Source: CAZQIC01 sp964593555 (lineage in GTDB: Bacteria; Bacteroidota; Bacteroidia; JAFLBG01). From it: 46,762 bases of DNA. Both the position numbers and the translations under genes were made by a program. The DNA is taken from contig CAZQIC010000021.1 in the NCBI GenBank assembly GCA_964593555.1, forward strand, positions 1 through 46,762, given 5' to 3'. Position 1 is the first letter of the stretch. Each line of letters begins with the position of its first letter. Below, piece after piece: positions 8,557 to 17,434 of the stretch. The notes beneath the pieces were generated by a model. The model did not search any database. It was not told the DNA's origin and saw nothing but the letters and a program-made list of their open reading frames with translations.

Positions 8557-10029
8557 ATGCATATTCTTCAAACTATCATCGGTTCCATGAACAAAGAAGA
8601 CAAAAGAAACTTCAAATTGTTCATTAAACGAACCAACGATACCGGCGACCGAAAGGACGAAAAACTATTTGATCATATCAGCAAATCGTATCCTGAATAT
8701 GATGAAACACTTATACAATACAAACTTTACAATAAAGAAGATAAAAACTCTTTGTACCAGCTTAAAAACAGGGTGTTGGAAGAAATTTCAAAAAGTATAA
8801 TTGTGCAATATTACGATGAAGCACTTTTTAACAGTATACTTTATAGCATTTCATTATCACGTTTATTTTACTCCAAAAGCCTTGCAAATGTTGGCTTCTA
8901 TTTTCTTGGCAGGGCAGAAAAAGCCGCATTAAAAAATGAATATTATGAATTGCTTGACCTTATTTATGGGGAGCTCATCAAGCTTTCCCACGAAACCCTG
9001 GAGATCAATCCTGAAGATTATATTGAGAAACGCAAAAAGAACAGGGAGAACATTGCCAAAATTCAACAGGTAGATGACCTGCTGGCTGTTTTAATATACA
9101 GGATCAAAACCACGCAACTTCTTTCTACCAAAGGAAACACAAAAATACTTGACATCCTGGAACAAACAGTTACCGACTTTTTAAAAGACAGATCATTAAA
9201 AAAAAGCCCCGCACTCAGGTTAAGAATATATCATGCACTTAGTAAAATATTATTACAGCGTGAAGATTATCCCTCATTGGAGAGTTATCTGGCAAAAACA
9301 TACCATGAGTTCTTAAAAGAGAACTTTTTTAACAAAAGTAACCACGATACTAAATTGCAGATGCTCACTTATATAGTTAACGCAACTTTTCGAAATAACA
9401 AAACAGACCAGTCGCTAGCCTTTGCCGAAAAATTAAAACATGCCATGCATGAATATGGCAATTTGCTTTACGATAAGTATTTATTCTACTATTACAATTC
9501 TCTTATTATCAACTACTCCGTTACTGACACCGATAAGGCGCTCACCAAATTACAGGAAGCAAAGGAAAATCCTGTCATCAGTAAAAACCCTATGCAGGTC
9601 GCATTGATCTATCACAACTTGTCTTTGATTTATTTCGACAAAAAAGATTATAGATCATCACTTAAAAATTTATTGAAACACAAAATGGACGATAGCTTCA
9701 AAAAATTAGATGATGGATTTAAATTAAAAGTTTCAGTTGCCGAGATCATCATTCGCTACGAGCTCTCCGATCTTGAATTTATTGAACGATTAATAAAAAA
9801 TATCAGAAATCAATTTCAGCGCCTGCAAAAAAACAATGAATACTCCCGTGATTTCAGTCTTATGAAGGTAGTCTCGTCAATGATAAAATATCTTGGCAGC
9901 AAAAAACAAAGAGAAGCCGAAAAACGGATCCAGGAATTTTTAGACAACTACTCGGATGAAAAAGCCAATGACGTGATCAATTACATCAATTGGTTAAAAG
10001 GAAAAAGATTATCAAAGGCTGCAGACTAA
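8557..10029 (+). CDS. Unknown all-helical (TPR-like) cytoplasmic protein
   Basis: 490 residues with no signal peptide and no membrane segment. The protein is charged and rich in predicted helices. From about residue 210 onwards there are TPR-like pairs (LRIYHALSKILLQREDYPSLESYL, QVALIYHNLSLIYFDKKDYRSSLKNLLKHK). The N-terminal 130 residues (MNKEDKRNFKLFIKRTN..., KLFDHISKSYPEYDE) recur in many uncharacterised Bacteroidota proteins, as far as I can recall. It reads like a solenoid scaffold. The gene is convergent with recO and overlaps its end by four bases, so it is probably a single-gene unit. I do not recognise a function. Confidence 0.75.
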   Translation: MHILQTIIGSMNKEDKRNFKLFIKRTNDTGDRKDEKLFDHISKSYPEYDETLIQYKLYNKEDKNSLYQLKNRVLEEISKSIIVQYYDEALFNSILYSISLSRLFYSKSLANVGFYFLGRAEKAALKNEYYELLDLIYGELIKLSHETLEINPEDYIEKRKKNRENIAKIQQVDDLLAVLIYRIKTTQLLSTKGNTKILDILEQTVTDFLKDRSLKKSPALRLRIYHALSKILLQREDYPSLESYLAKTYHEFLKENFFNKSNHDTKLQMLTYIVNATFRNNKTDQSLAFAEKLKHAMHEYGNLLYDKYLFYYYNSLIINYSVTDTDKALTKLQEAKENPVISKNPMQVALIYHNLSLIYFDKKDYRSSLKNLLKHKMDDSFKKLDDGFKLKVSVAEIIIRYELSDLEFIERLIKNIRNQFQRLQKNNEYSRDFSLMKVVSSMIKYLGSKKQREAEKRIQEFLDNYSDEKANDVINYINWLKGKRLSKAAD

Positions 10030-10751
10030 GCCATTACTTCGCTTAGCACATGATGCGACTTAACATCTTTGACTGTGCTGAGGTGGAGTTCGAAATAACT
10101 TACAATTGAGGTAAGCAACGACCTGCGCTCGGATGCAGGAACAGTCGTGTTCTGCAACTGCTCGTACGAGGAATTCATTAGTTTAAAAAAGTTTTTTCCA
10201 TCCTTCTGATTGAGAAAAAATGGATGCGCCGGTTTATATTCTACAAATAAACCTTCCTGCATATCAAACCATGGAGAATCTTCACTAAACATTCCCTGCG
10301 GATAAAACCCGAGATGTATAGAAAGTTTTATCATAAACAACAGGTGGAAACTATTGTACTCCTCTTCTTTTACATCCAACACCTGTAGTGAACTATTGAT
10401 GAAGTCAAATAATCCTTCATTTGATTCCTCTTCCCGAATACATTTGTAAAGGATCTCATTCAGAAAAAGCACCATGGAACTTTTTACCAGGTTGTATGGA
10501 ATAGTATGATATGGATGCGGGCATTGTATTTCCTGCATATGATGCAATGTGTTTTTCTCTTTATGATTTACAGTTATCACAACATGGGACAGGGGTTGAA
10601 GCAAAGTAGTTTTTGTTTTGCTTTTTTTACTTCTGCCTGAAGAAACAATGTATGATTGCAGTCCGAATAACCTGGTGTATATTTTTGCAATAATGCTGCT
10701 ATCGGAATAGCGAAATGTGTTAAGTACAATTCCTTCGGTGGAATGCAGCAT
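10026..10751 (-). CDS. recO: DNA repair protein RecO
   Basis: 241 residues, the usual size. RecO loads RecA on SSB-coated single-stranded DNA together with RecR and anneals strands. Seen: the N-terminal OB-fold with TEGIVLNTFRYSDSSIIAKIYTRLFGLQSYIVSSGR, then the helical C-terminal half (EILYKCIREEE, FHLLFMIKLSIHLGFYPQ). The zinc-finger Cys set of some RecO proteins is absent, as is common in Bacteroidota. It lies 22 bases downstream of porZ and is probably cotranscribed with it, a pairing I have often seen in this phylum. Confidence 0.9.
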   Translation of the reverse strand: MLHSTEGIVLNTFRYSDSSIIAKIYTRLFGLQSYIVSSGRSKKSKTKTTLLQPLSHVVITVNHKEKNTLHHMQEIQCPHPYHTIPYNLVKSSMVLFLNEILYKCIREEESNEGLFDFINSSLQVLDVKEEEYNSFHLLFMIKLSIHLGFYPQGMFSEDSPWFDMQEGLFVEYKPAHPFFLNQKDGKNFFKLMNSSYEQLQNTTVPASERRSLLTSIVSYFELHLSTVKDVKSHHVLSEVMA

Positions 10752-10773
10752 GTTAGGGTCTATTTAACAGACT

Positions 10774-13122
10774 CTAATTTACAAACAAAATTTTTGTGAT
10801 GAATGTTTTTGACCCGTCTTCATTTGAACAAAATACCATGTATACACCGGTACTTGCTCTTTTGCCCTCGAAGTTTTTGCCGTCCCATATAGCCTGTCCG
10901 CCTAGCGCTTTGGTTGAATAAACCAGTCCGCCATTTATATCGGTTATCTTTACACTTGCATCCTTAACAAGCCCCTTAATTGCAATGGTGCCTTCATAAT
11001 CTTCACGAACTGGATTAGGAAAAGCATAAACATCGGTGAATTCATCCAAACCATCTGTTGCGGTGGCCCTGTATGAAACAATCCCTTTCGCAGTACCAAA
11101 GAATACATCACCAGTTGTTCCGTCAATGGAAATGCAATTTACTTCATTCGATAATAGCGGACTGTTAGCCTCTGTAAAATGCAGCACTTGTTCGGTACCA
11201 TCAGCGGAAATTAAAAATACACCTGCATTTTGCGTTCCTATCCATTTACGGTTTGCACCATCAATAGCAATTGATTTAACTGTTTCAGTTTCCAGCAAAA
11301 GCTGCACGTGGCCATCCTGCTCAATTTTTATTTGCTTTGAATCCCATTCGCCTCCAGAAAAAATTGCGTCGGAAGAATAAAACACTGAAATGCCCTTATC
11401 GGTACCTATCCATATTTCTCCATCCTGGTCCTCCGCCAAACAATACACGGCAGCGCTTGGTAAATCCCCCTTACCTACCCCCATGCCCACCTTTTTAGTG
11501 TTGTTATTATTTGGCTGCGCAAAATTTCCAGCATCATAATAAACAAGTATACCACCCCCGGGAAGTATTATCCATTTTTGCTGTGTACTTGTAACAAGTA
11601 TATCTGCAATGGTACTACTGCCGTTTATACCAAAAGAAGTGAAATCAAATGTTTGCCATGTACCATTGGCTTTTCTTACTGATAAACAATTACTCACATT
11701 ACCATTTGAAACCCATAAATTTCCAGATGCATCCATTGCACTCCCCGCAATACCAAGCCAGCCACCAGGTCTAGGAGTTAATGTACTATTTGCTTCATTA
11801 TAAAGGTGGGTAAGCACACCATTACTAAACTCCAATAGTCCTCCGCTATATGATGATGCATATACATGCTTACTGTTATTAGGATCGATAGTAATATCCA
11901 GAATATCAAAAAGCGAATCCATGCTTGCTGCATATTGATCACCATAAATTGTTTTCCATTCACCACCTATATAAGTAGAAACCCCATCGCGGTTAAATAA
12001 ATTATGAAATGCATCTCCTACTCCACCCGGTGCACACCATAGCTCGCCATTAGCAACTTGCATTGCATAAACATTTGAAGAACGTGGACCATTAGGTGCA
12101 TGACGCTGGCCTGTGATATCCGTTATTGTCTTTACCAATGTTAAATTCCTGTCAGCGATCCATATTGAATTCGATGCATCTACCACAGCTTCCTGCGGCC
12201 TGCGGTCATTTGAATAACCATAGTTATCTATAAACCTTACACGGTTAAGCGTATTGTCGTATACAATGGTATACCATTCGCAACACACAAGCATTTTATC
12301 ATGATGCACCCTGATGTGCTTTGTCCCATCTTTCACAATACTGGTTCCATCCAAAAATTTATTCCACTGCATTGATGTAGGATTATAAGTAAAAACAGTG
12401 TCCTCTAAATATGCTCCGTTGGTAAGATTTTTTGAAAAGTTTGTTATGACCTTGCCTCCAAAAAAAACAATTGAATTATACGCTCCAACCGGAACACCAT
12501 TCATTTTTGTCCATGATCCAAAATAAATAAGGTTAGGATTGCTCAACGCCGCTGTATATACACCACCCTCGGTAGCCGCGTAAATATTTGTTCCGTCTGT
12601 TGTAACGTCATAAACATTTATGAATGCGCCATTGGGGCCAATCTTGTAAGTATCCTTTACTTCCTTTTTTTCTGTATCAATAACCACTATACCAAAACCA
12701 CAAGCCAGGTACGCATATTGATTTAAGAAATAAATATTGTTAATGCTTTTATCCCCCAAATCCTGCTCGCGTTTTATATCTGATAAATTATAGATTGCAT
12801 TGTCCTTTATAAAATCAATATTCCCGTTTTTATAACCGATAACAAGTGTATTATTATAATGATTATACGCCACCCTGCTGATAGCAATATCTGAAAGGCC
12901 GGTAACTTTTGATAAGCGCTCTATAGAATAATCCTGTTCATTTACGGTGAAGAAACCGCCTGAGGTTGCACAATATACTTTACCGCCGCCTTCGGTTACA
13001 GATATCCCGTTTTCATAGGGCATATGCGCCCTCCATTGACCAATAGCCAAGGGCTGAGCAAAGGAACAAATTGAAATAAATATGGAAAAAACGAATAAAA
13101 TCGCTTGTTTAAAAAACCGCAT
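10774..13122 (-). CDS. porZ: Type IX secretion system surface protein PorZ
   Basis: 782 residues, close to the ~776 of the Porphyromonas protein. PorZ is part of the attachment complex at the cell surface that delivers A-LPS to cargo of the type IX system. Seen: a signal peptide (KQAILFVFSIFISICSFAQ), an N-terminal PorZ propeller domain starting GQWRAHMPYENGISVTE, many propeller blades of the form ..D..G.IWIGTDKGISVF, GNLWVSNG and KWIGTQNAGVFLI, and a type A sorting domain at the C-terminus (YAFPNPVREDYEGTIAI ... VKITDINGGLVYST ... STGVYMVFC). The blade arrangement fits two seven-bladed propellers plus the terminal domain. Its presence, with porG at 40 kb and several cargo proteins, shows an active type IX system. 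Confidence 0.88.
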   Translation of the reverse strand: MRFFKQAILFVFSIFISICSFAQPLAIGQWRAHMPYENGISVTEGGGKVYCATSGGFFTVNEQDYSIERLSKVTGLSDIAISRVAYNHYNNTLVIGYKNGNIDFIKDNAIYNLSDIKREQDLGDKSINNIYFLNQYAYLACGFGIVVIDTEKKEVKDTYKIGPNGAFINVYDVTTDGTNIYAATEGGVYTAALSNPNLIYFGSWTKMNGVPVGAYNSIVFFGGKVITNFSKNLTNGAYLEDTVFTYNPTSMQWNKFLDGTSIVKDGTKHIRVHHDKMLVCCEWYTIVYDNTLNRVRFIDNYGYSNDRRPQEAVVDASNSIWIADRNLTLVKTITDITGQRHAPNGPRSSNVYAMQVANGELWCAPGGVGDAFHNLFNRDGVSTYIGGEWKTIYGDQYAASMDSLFDILDITIDPNNSKHVYASSYSGGLLEFSNGVLTHLYNEANSTLTPRPGGWLGIAGSAMDASGNLWVSNGNVSNCLSVRKANGTWQTFDFTSFGINGSSTIADILVTSTQQKWIILPGGGILVYYDAGNFAQPNNNNTKKVGMGVGKGDLPSAAVYCLAEDQDGEIWIGTDKGISVFYSSDAIFSGGEWDSKQIKIEQDGHVQLLLETETVKSIAIDGANRKWIGTQNAGVFLISADGTEQVLHFTEANSPLLSNEVNCISIDGTTGDVFFGTAKGIVSYRATATDGLDEFTDVYAFPNPVREDYEGTIAIKGLVKDASVKITDINGGLVYSTKALGGQAIWDGKNFEGKRASTGVYMVFCSNEDGSKTFITKILFVN

Positions 13123-13155
13123 TTTTTGATCTATGTAAGCTAAACTAAAATTAAT

Positions 13156-13186
13156 CGAATTTATTGTACGAACCCAATCTATTCAA
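13156..13186 (-). promoter_or_regulatory. Likely porZ promoter
   Basis: The minus strand has TTG (13184-13186), a 20-base spacer and TAAATTCG (13156-13163), a one-mismatch -7 box. The same TAAATTCG stands before the first skp gene at 44442. It is 34 bases before the porZ start. Confidence 0.5.
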
Positions 13187-13205
13187 CCGAAAAAAGAGGT
13201 GAATT

Positions 13206-16200
13206 TTAAAAATCCGGCTTATATACTACGATTTTTATATCATCAACATTTATTCTCAGTTTGCTTTTGTTCCATACATAAACAGAGATCTTATCATCAG
13301 GATCTATCCACGTCATTTTTTTTATGTGAGCTAATTTGTTCCAATTCCACTTATCAATATAAAAGTCCTTTAACATTACTGACTCCCAAACCTTCACTTT
13401 TTTATCATCCTCTACAACGATAACCAGCATGGCCTCGCCGGGATCAATGGTTTTAAATTTTAGATCGACATACAAATAACCCTTTTGTAAATCTGTAAAA
13501 TCCGCAAATGTTGAAACAAATGTTGGACTGTAATCCTTTGTTTTATTGATCAAACAACTATTTGGAGGAGATACAAAAAAAGATGTATCAATAAAATCAG
13601 CATTATAGCTCCAGAATTTCCTTTTCCCTTCAAAATTGTTTTTGCTTTCCATTTCGATCTCATCAGTTTTTTCTTTCGAAAAACAAATGTATCCTGCGCC
13701 ATTTCCATTCCACACCGAATCTATCGTGGGGTATTTGTTTTTTATAAGGTATCGTACATCTTGGGGCTCATAAGTATTCGTCCAGGCCAGCACAAAGTAA
13801 GGCGTTTTACTTTTTTCGATTGCATGGACCAGCTCTCCCCTATCACGCTGATCCCATAAATTGTTAAACAACACAGTATGAGCGATAGAATCCTTAGGGA
13901 GAGAAAGAAAAATATTCGGATCATCGGTGTTCGCGATCATCGTAATATCATTAGGGTTTATTCTTGCTGTAAGATCCCGGCATTGAGCAATTGTTTCTAT
14001 CAAAGCGCTTTTCTTTTCATTCTGGTCATCTGTGCGATGGCGTATAACTAAAATAAACGACATCAATAAAGAGATACCAATAAGCGCGACAAGCAAATAT
14101 TTGCCTAAGGCACGGTTTGATTTATAATATTTTACAATAAGAATCACCAACAAAACAAGTGCAACGAAATATGAAAATATCAGAGCCGCTATAAATGGTT
14201 TATTGGAATAAATAAATCTTACTTCATGTTCACCCGGAGGCAGCACCACCGACATAAATAAAATATTAGAAGTAAAATGTTCAACAGGCTTATTATCGAT
14301 CAATACTTTCCAACCGTAATAATCCGACTGCATTAAAGTAAAAATGGCAGAATCTTTAGTTATGGTTTTTGTGATCACCTCATTGGGCACGAATGAAACG
14401 GGAATAACTTTATCATCGGCACTCATTGAAAACTCAGTGTTTTTCAACTGATCATATGTATCATCATCGACTAAAACAAAAGCTGGTGTAGCACTCTCCC
14501 CCCTGTCGGTTGGAAGTCCCCGAATCGGACGCACATCATCACTTAAATAAACAAAAGAATTTTTTAATACCTGATCTCTAAAGAGCGGGAAACCAGCAAA
14601 CAACTCATTGTATTGTTCTAACCAGAATGATGTATAACCATCGAATGAAATTTGCTTTCTGAAAATATTTGCGTTACGACCTAGCCCGGGCAAAGCAGCA
14701 GCCGGATCAGTATTCCGCTCTATAGATCGCATAGCGGGAAGCGGAAAGCCCGATGGAAGCGTTGATATCGTTTGTCTTACTTCACTTGGCTTTACATTAG
14801 AAACACCGGTATAATAAATATTAAATTGTACGACCAATATCATTTCCACTGCTACACAAACAACAAAAAAATTCTTTTTGCCTTTTAAGAGCGCGTATCC
14901 TGCTAATAATAATATTACAAACTGAACAACGGCCTGAATAAATATATGTTCAAAAATTGTTGAGTTTTCTAATGTTCCAAACAGGTCATGAAAAATATTC
15001 TTAAAGCTAAATTGCGCAACATAAATATGCACGTATGAATACACAAACAATCCAAGCAATGAAAGGGATACTAAAGCTAATCCTGTGATAAGCACTTTCT
15101 TGTTGACCTCATTCTGAATTGTTAACTGAAACTGTTTTGTCGCAATCGGAACAAACGTGAGCAGGGTAAAATAGCTGAATATACTTGGGAAGCGGAACAG
15201 GTTGAGCAATGGAAAGTATCGGAACAGGACTTCCCTCACCGGCGTATATTCTCCCAATGAAGCAATGAGCGCAATGGTTCCAAAGCCCAGAAATATTTTT
15301 TCTTCCCCGCTTTTTTTTCTGAACAAGGCTGCAAAAATAAACACCAACACAGTAAGTCCTAAATAAGTATTGGCCATAGAAATATCAGTGGCAAAAAATT
15401 CATTCTTCTTAACTATCGCGAATGGAGTGAGTAGTGAAATAAGACTTTGTGGTGATAAAGGATTAAAATTCGCCACCTCCAATGTCATTCCCGAGATTCG
15501 ATTTGCATAGGGCAACAATTGGTAAAGAACAATTAACACAACGGAACTAAGGGCTACAACAGTGACAAGAAGCACTGAATTAATTTTTAGCGATTGAATT
15601 ACTGCAGCCCTGTTTTTTTGTTTGATATTATTGATCAGCTCATTTACAAAAAGTGCAAACAATAAATATCCTGTAATGATTGTAAACGCCTGGTATCCTC
15701 CGGTGATCAATAAAAACAAAAACAATGCAGCGGCAGGTAAATGGCGAAAGCTATTGCCTTTAATTAATTTCATGTATTGCACCACTACGTGCGGCACCCA
15801 TGCAGCGCCAACAATAAGTGTGAATGATTGCACATGTCCTACCATAAAACCGGCAAGCATGTATACTATCCCGGCATAAAACGCCGCACTTTTTCCCACT
15901 TTTAAAAAAGAACTTAGCCTGTACATTCCGCATCCACCCAGCCATATGTAAAAAATAAAAAGAAAATGTAATGTGTAATTATTGTACCCTATGGTGTAAC
16001 CAATAATAAGTTGTTCTAAATACCAAAACGGATATTGCAGATCGGCATAGATCGGATAACCCATTTGCTGGTAAGGATTCCAGAGCGGGAGGTAATTGTT
16101 TTGCAAAGCTTCGCTAACGTAATATCTCCAGGGCAGCACCACATCTATCATATCCCATTTTAAGCTATTGTGCAGCAATGCAATTTGCCAATAGCCAATA

Positions 16201-16259
16201 ATGGCAACGAGCAGCAACAATACCTGCGGAGGAATACGGGAGATAAACTGTTTAATCAC
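13206..16259 (-). CDS. YfhO-family polytopic membrane protein
   Basis: 1017 residues. YfhO-type proteins resemble GT-C glycosyltransferases, and in firmicutes they decorate wall polymers; the substrate here is unknown. Seen: about a dozen hydrophobic segments, mostly in residues 1-480 (for example QVLLLLVAIIGYWQIALL, FLFLLITGGYQAFTII, VLLVTVVALSSVVLIVLY), an extracytoplasmic domain from about 490 to 670, another pair of membrane helices near 680-740 (FIAALIFSYFVALVLLVILIV), and a C-terminal soluble domain of about 250 residues. The N-terminal loop LKWDMIDVVLPWRYYVSEAL with the following NNYLPLWNPYQQMG is typical of the family, with acidic residues after the first helix. It is alone on the minus strand behind tRNA-Arg. 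Confidence 0.8.
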   Translation of the reverse strand: MIKQFISRIPPQVLLLLVAIIGYWQIALLHNSLKWDMIDVVLPWRYYVSEALQNNYLPLWNPYQQMGYPIYADLQYPFWYLEQLIIGYTIGYNNYTLHFLFIFYIWLGGCGMYRLSSFLKVGKSAAFYAGIVYMLAGFMVGHVQSFTLIVGAAWVPHVVVQYMKLIKGNSFRHLPAAALFLFLLITGGYQAFTIITGYLLFALFVNELINNIKQKNRAAVIQSLKINSVLLVTVVALSSVVLIVLYQLLPYANRISGMTLEVANFNPLSPQSLISLLTPFAIVKKNEFFATDISMANTYLGLTVLVFIFAALFRKKSGEEKIFLGFGTIALIASLGEYTPVREVLFRYFPLLNLFRFPSIFSYFTLLTFVPIATKQFQLTIQNEVNKKVLITGLALVSLSLLGLFVYSYVHIYVAQFSFKNIFHDLFGTLENSTIFEHIFIQAVVQFVILLLAGYALLKGKKNFFVVCVAVEMILVVQFNIYYTGVSNVKPSEVRQTISTLPSGFPLPAMRSIERNTDPAAALPGLGRNANIFRKQISFDGYTSFWLEQYNELFAGFPLFRDQVLKNSFVYLSDDVRPIRGLPTDRGESATPAFVLVDDDTYDQLKNTEFSMSADDKVIPVSFVPNEVITKTITKDSAIFTLMQSDYYGWKVLIDNKPVEHFTSNILFMSVVLPPGEHEVRFIYSNKPFIAALIFSYFVALVLLVILIVKYYKSNRALGKYLLVALIGISLLMSFILVIRHRTDDQNEKKSALIETIAQCRDLTARINPNDITMIANTDDPNIFLSLPKDSIAHTVLFNNLWDQRDRGELVHAIEKSKTPYFVLAWTNTYEPQDVRYLIKNKYPTIDSVWNGNGAGYICFSKEKTDEIEMESKNNFEGKRKFWSYNADFIDTSFFVSPPNSCLINKTKDYSPTFVSTFADFTDLQKGYLYVDLKFKTIDPGEAMLVIVVEDDKKVKVWESVMLKDFYIDKWNWNKLAHIKKMTWIDPDDKISVYVWNKSKLRINVDDIKIVVYKPDF

Positions 16260-16336
16260 AATAAAAAATAGGTTTGCTAAAATAGAAACCTGAAGCCTCG
16301 CAAGATTGAACCCTTACAATGCTTTTATTTTCTCTG

Positions 16337-16410
16337 TGATCCCGAAGGGAGTCGAACCCCCAACCTTTGGTTCCGGAAACCAACACTCTATCCAGTTGAG
16401 CTACGGGACC
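16337..16410 (-). tRNA. tRNA-Arg (anticodon CCG)
   Basis: A 74-base cloverleaf on the minus strand. The acceptor arm GGTCCCG pairs with CGGGATC (one G-U), the D-arm contains AGCTCAACTGGATAGAG, the anticodon stem TTGGT/ACCAA encloses loop TTCCGGA with anticodon CCG, and the T-arm has GGTTCGA. The discriminator base is A, and CCA is not encoded. It reads CGG codons. Confidence 0.96.
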
Positions 16411-16602
16411 TGCAATATAAAATTACGAAAATATACCTTTACTTAATTTGTTAGCATATTGTTAGATTTTGATAAAACTCGGGGGTTTCATCAGTTTCTG
16501 GTCAAAACTATGACCCATTTGTAATAATAGAAGAATTTGGTTTTAATATAGTAAAAGAATCTATCCATATTTGTTCCATTAAAATATTTCAGATCAATAA
16601 AA

Positions 16603-17379
16603 ATGAAATCAAAAATATTAATAATCGTCGTTCTCTTATGTGGTTTATTTTCCTGCACCACTGATAAACGACTTTATACAACAGGTTACAATATTCAATG
16701 GAATAAAAAACATGCGGAGCAGTCCTTCGTAAATAAAACTGAATTAACGAATGATCTAAGTGCATCAACCAATGACAATACGGTAATAGTAAAACACGAG
16801 AACTTTATTCTGAACAAGATTGATTCTCAAGAAGATGGTATTTTAATCGGTCAAAATGAACAAGCACCTTTTAAAGGTGACACAACCACAACACCAGATA
16901 ATATAACTATACCTCCCGGAAAAGCGCTTATTTATATAATAAGGCCAAACCCAATGACAGGCATCACATCATTTAATGTTTATTGTGATAAAAAATTTAT
17001 TGGGAAGACTTCAATTGCTACCTATTTGTACACCATCCAAGATCCTGGTAAACATTTGTTTGAATCAAATACTTTTCAGAATGATAGTTATATTGAGCTT
17101 GATGTTGAGGCGGGAAAGGTTTATTATCTGGAACAAACTGCCGGAATGCTTTTTAGAATAAAACAGTTAGATGAGGAGAAAGGAAAGAAAAAATTAAATA
17201 AATGCTCGTTGGCTCAAAATCGTGTTCAGGAACCTACAGATAATATTATTGAAAACAAACCAGCGCCTTCGCCCAATACGCAAGATCCAAAACCAGCAAA
17301 CAACAAATGGATTTTGCCAGTGCTTTTTTTATTATTGGGGTTCAGCATTTTAGGTGCCATTTTCCTGTCCAATAGTTAG
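16603..17379 (+). CDS. Unknown lipoprotein with DUF2846-like domain and C-terminal membrane helix
   Basis: 258 residues. Seen: a lipoprotein signal with lipobox LFSC (Cys18), followed by TTDKRLYTTGYNIQW, a stretch like the KR.Y.KGY motif that many short Bacteroidota lipoproteins carry just after the Cys. A low-complexity region follows, then at about 105-200 a DUF2846-like domain (PPGKALIYIIRPNPMTG ... VYCDKKFIGKT ... DVEAGKVYYLEQTAG). After a Pro/Asn-rich linker comes a clear hydrophobic helix near the end (WILPVLFLLLGFSILGAIF). Having a lipid anchor at one end and a membrane helix at the other is unusual. Function unknown. It is a single gene, divergent from tRNA-Arg. Confidence 0.7.
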   Translation: MKSKILIIVVLLCGLFSCTTDKRLYTTGYNIQWNKKHAEQSFVNKTELTNDLSASTNDNTVIVKHENFILNKIDSQEDGILIGQNEQAPFKGDTTTTPDNITIPPGKALIYIIRPNPMTGITSFNVYCDKKFIGKTSIATYLYTIQDPGKHLFESNTFQNDSYIELDVEAGKVYYLEQTAGMLFRIKQLDEEKGKKKLNKCSLAQNRVQEPTDNIIENKPAPSPNTQDPKPANNKWILPVLFLLLGFSILGAIFLSNS

Positions 17380-17434
17380 GATGGTCAAACAAATTTACGT
17401 TTGGAAATATTAAAAGATAATGTTCGCAGTATTT

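Noticed and set aside
13199..13423. 74-codon plus-strand frame at the end of the YfhO gene
   Set aside because: Antisense to the well-supported C-terminus of the YfhO-family protein.
16976..17161. 61-codon frame inside the unknown lipoprotein gene
   Set aside because: Out-of-frame overlap with a gene that has a lipobox and a coherent domain.
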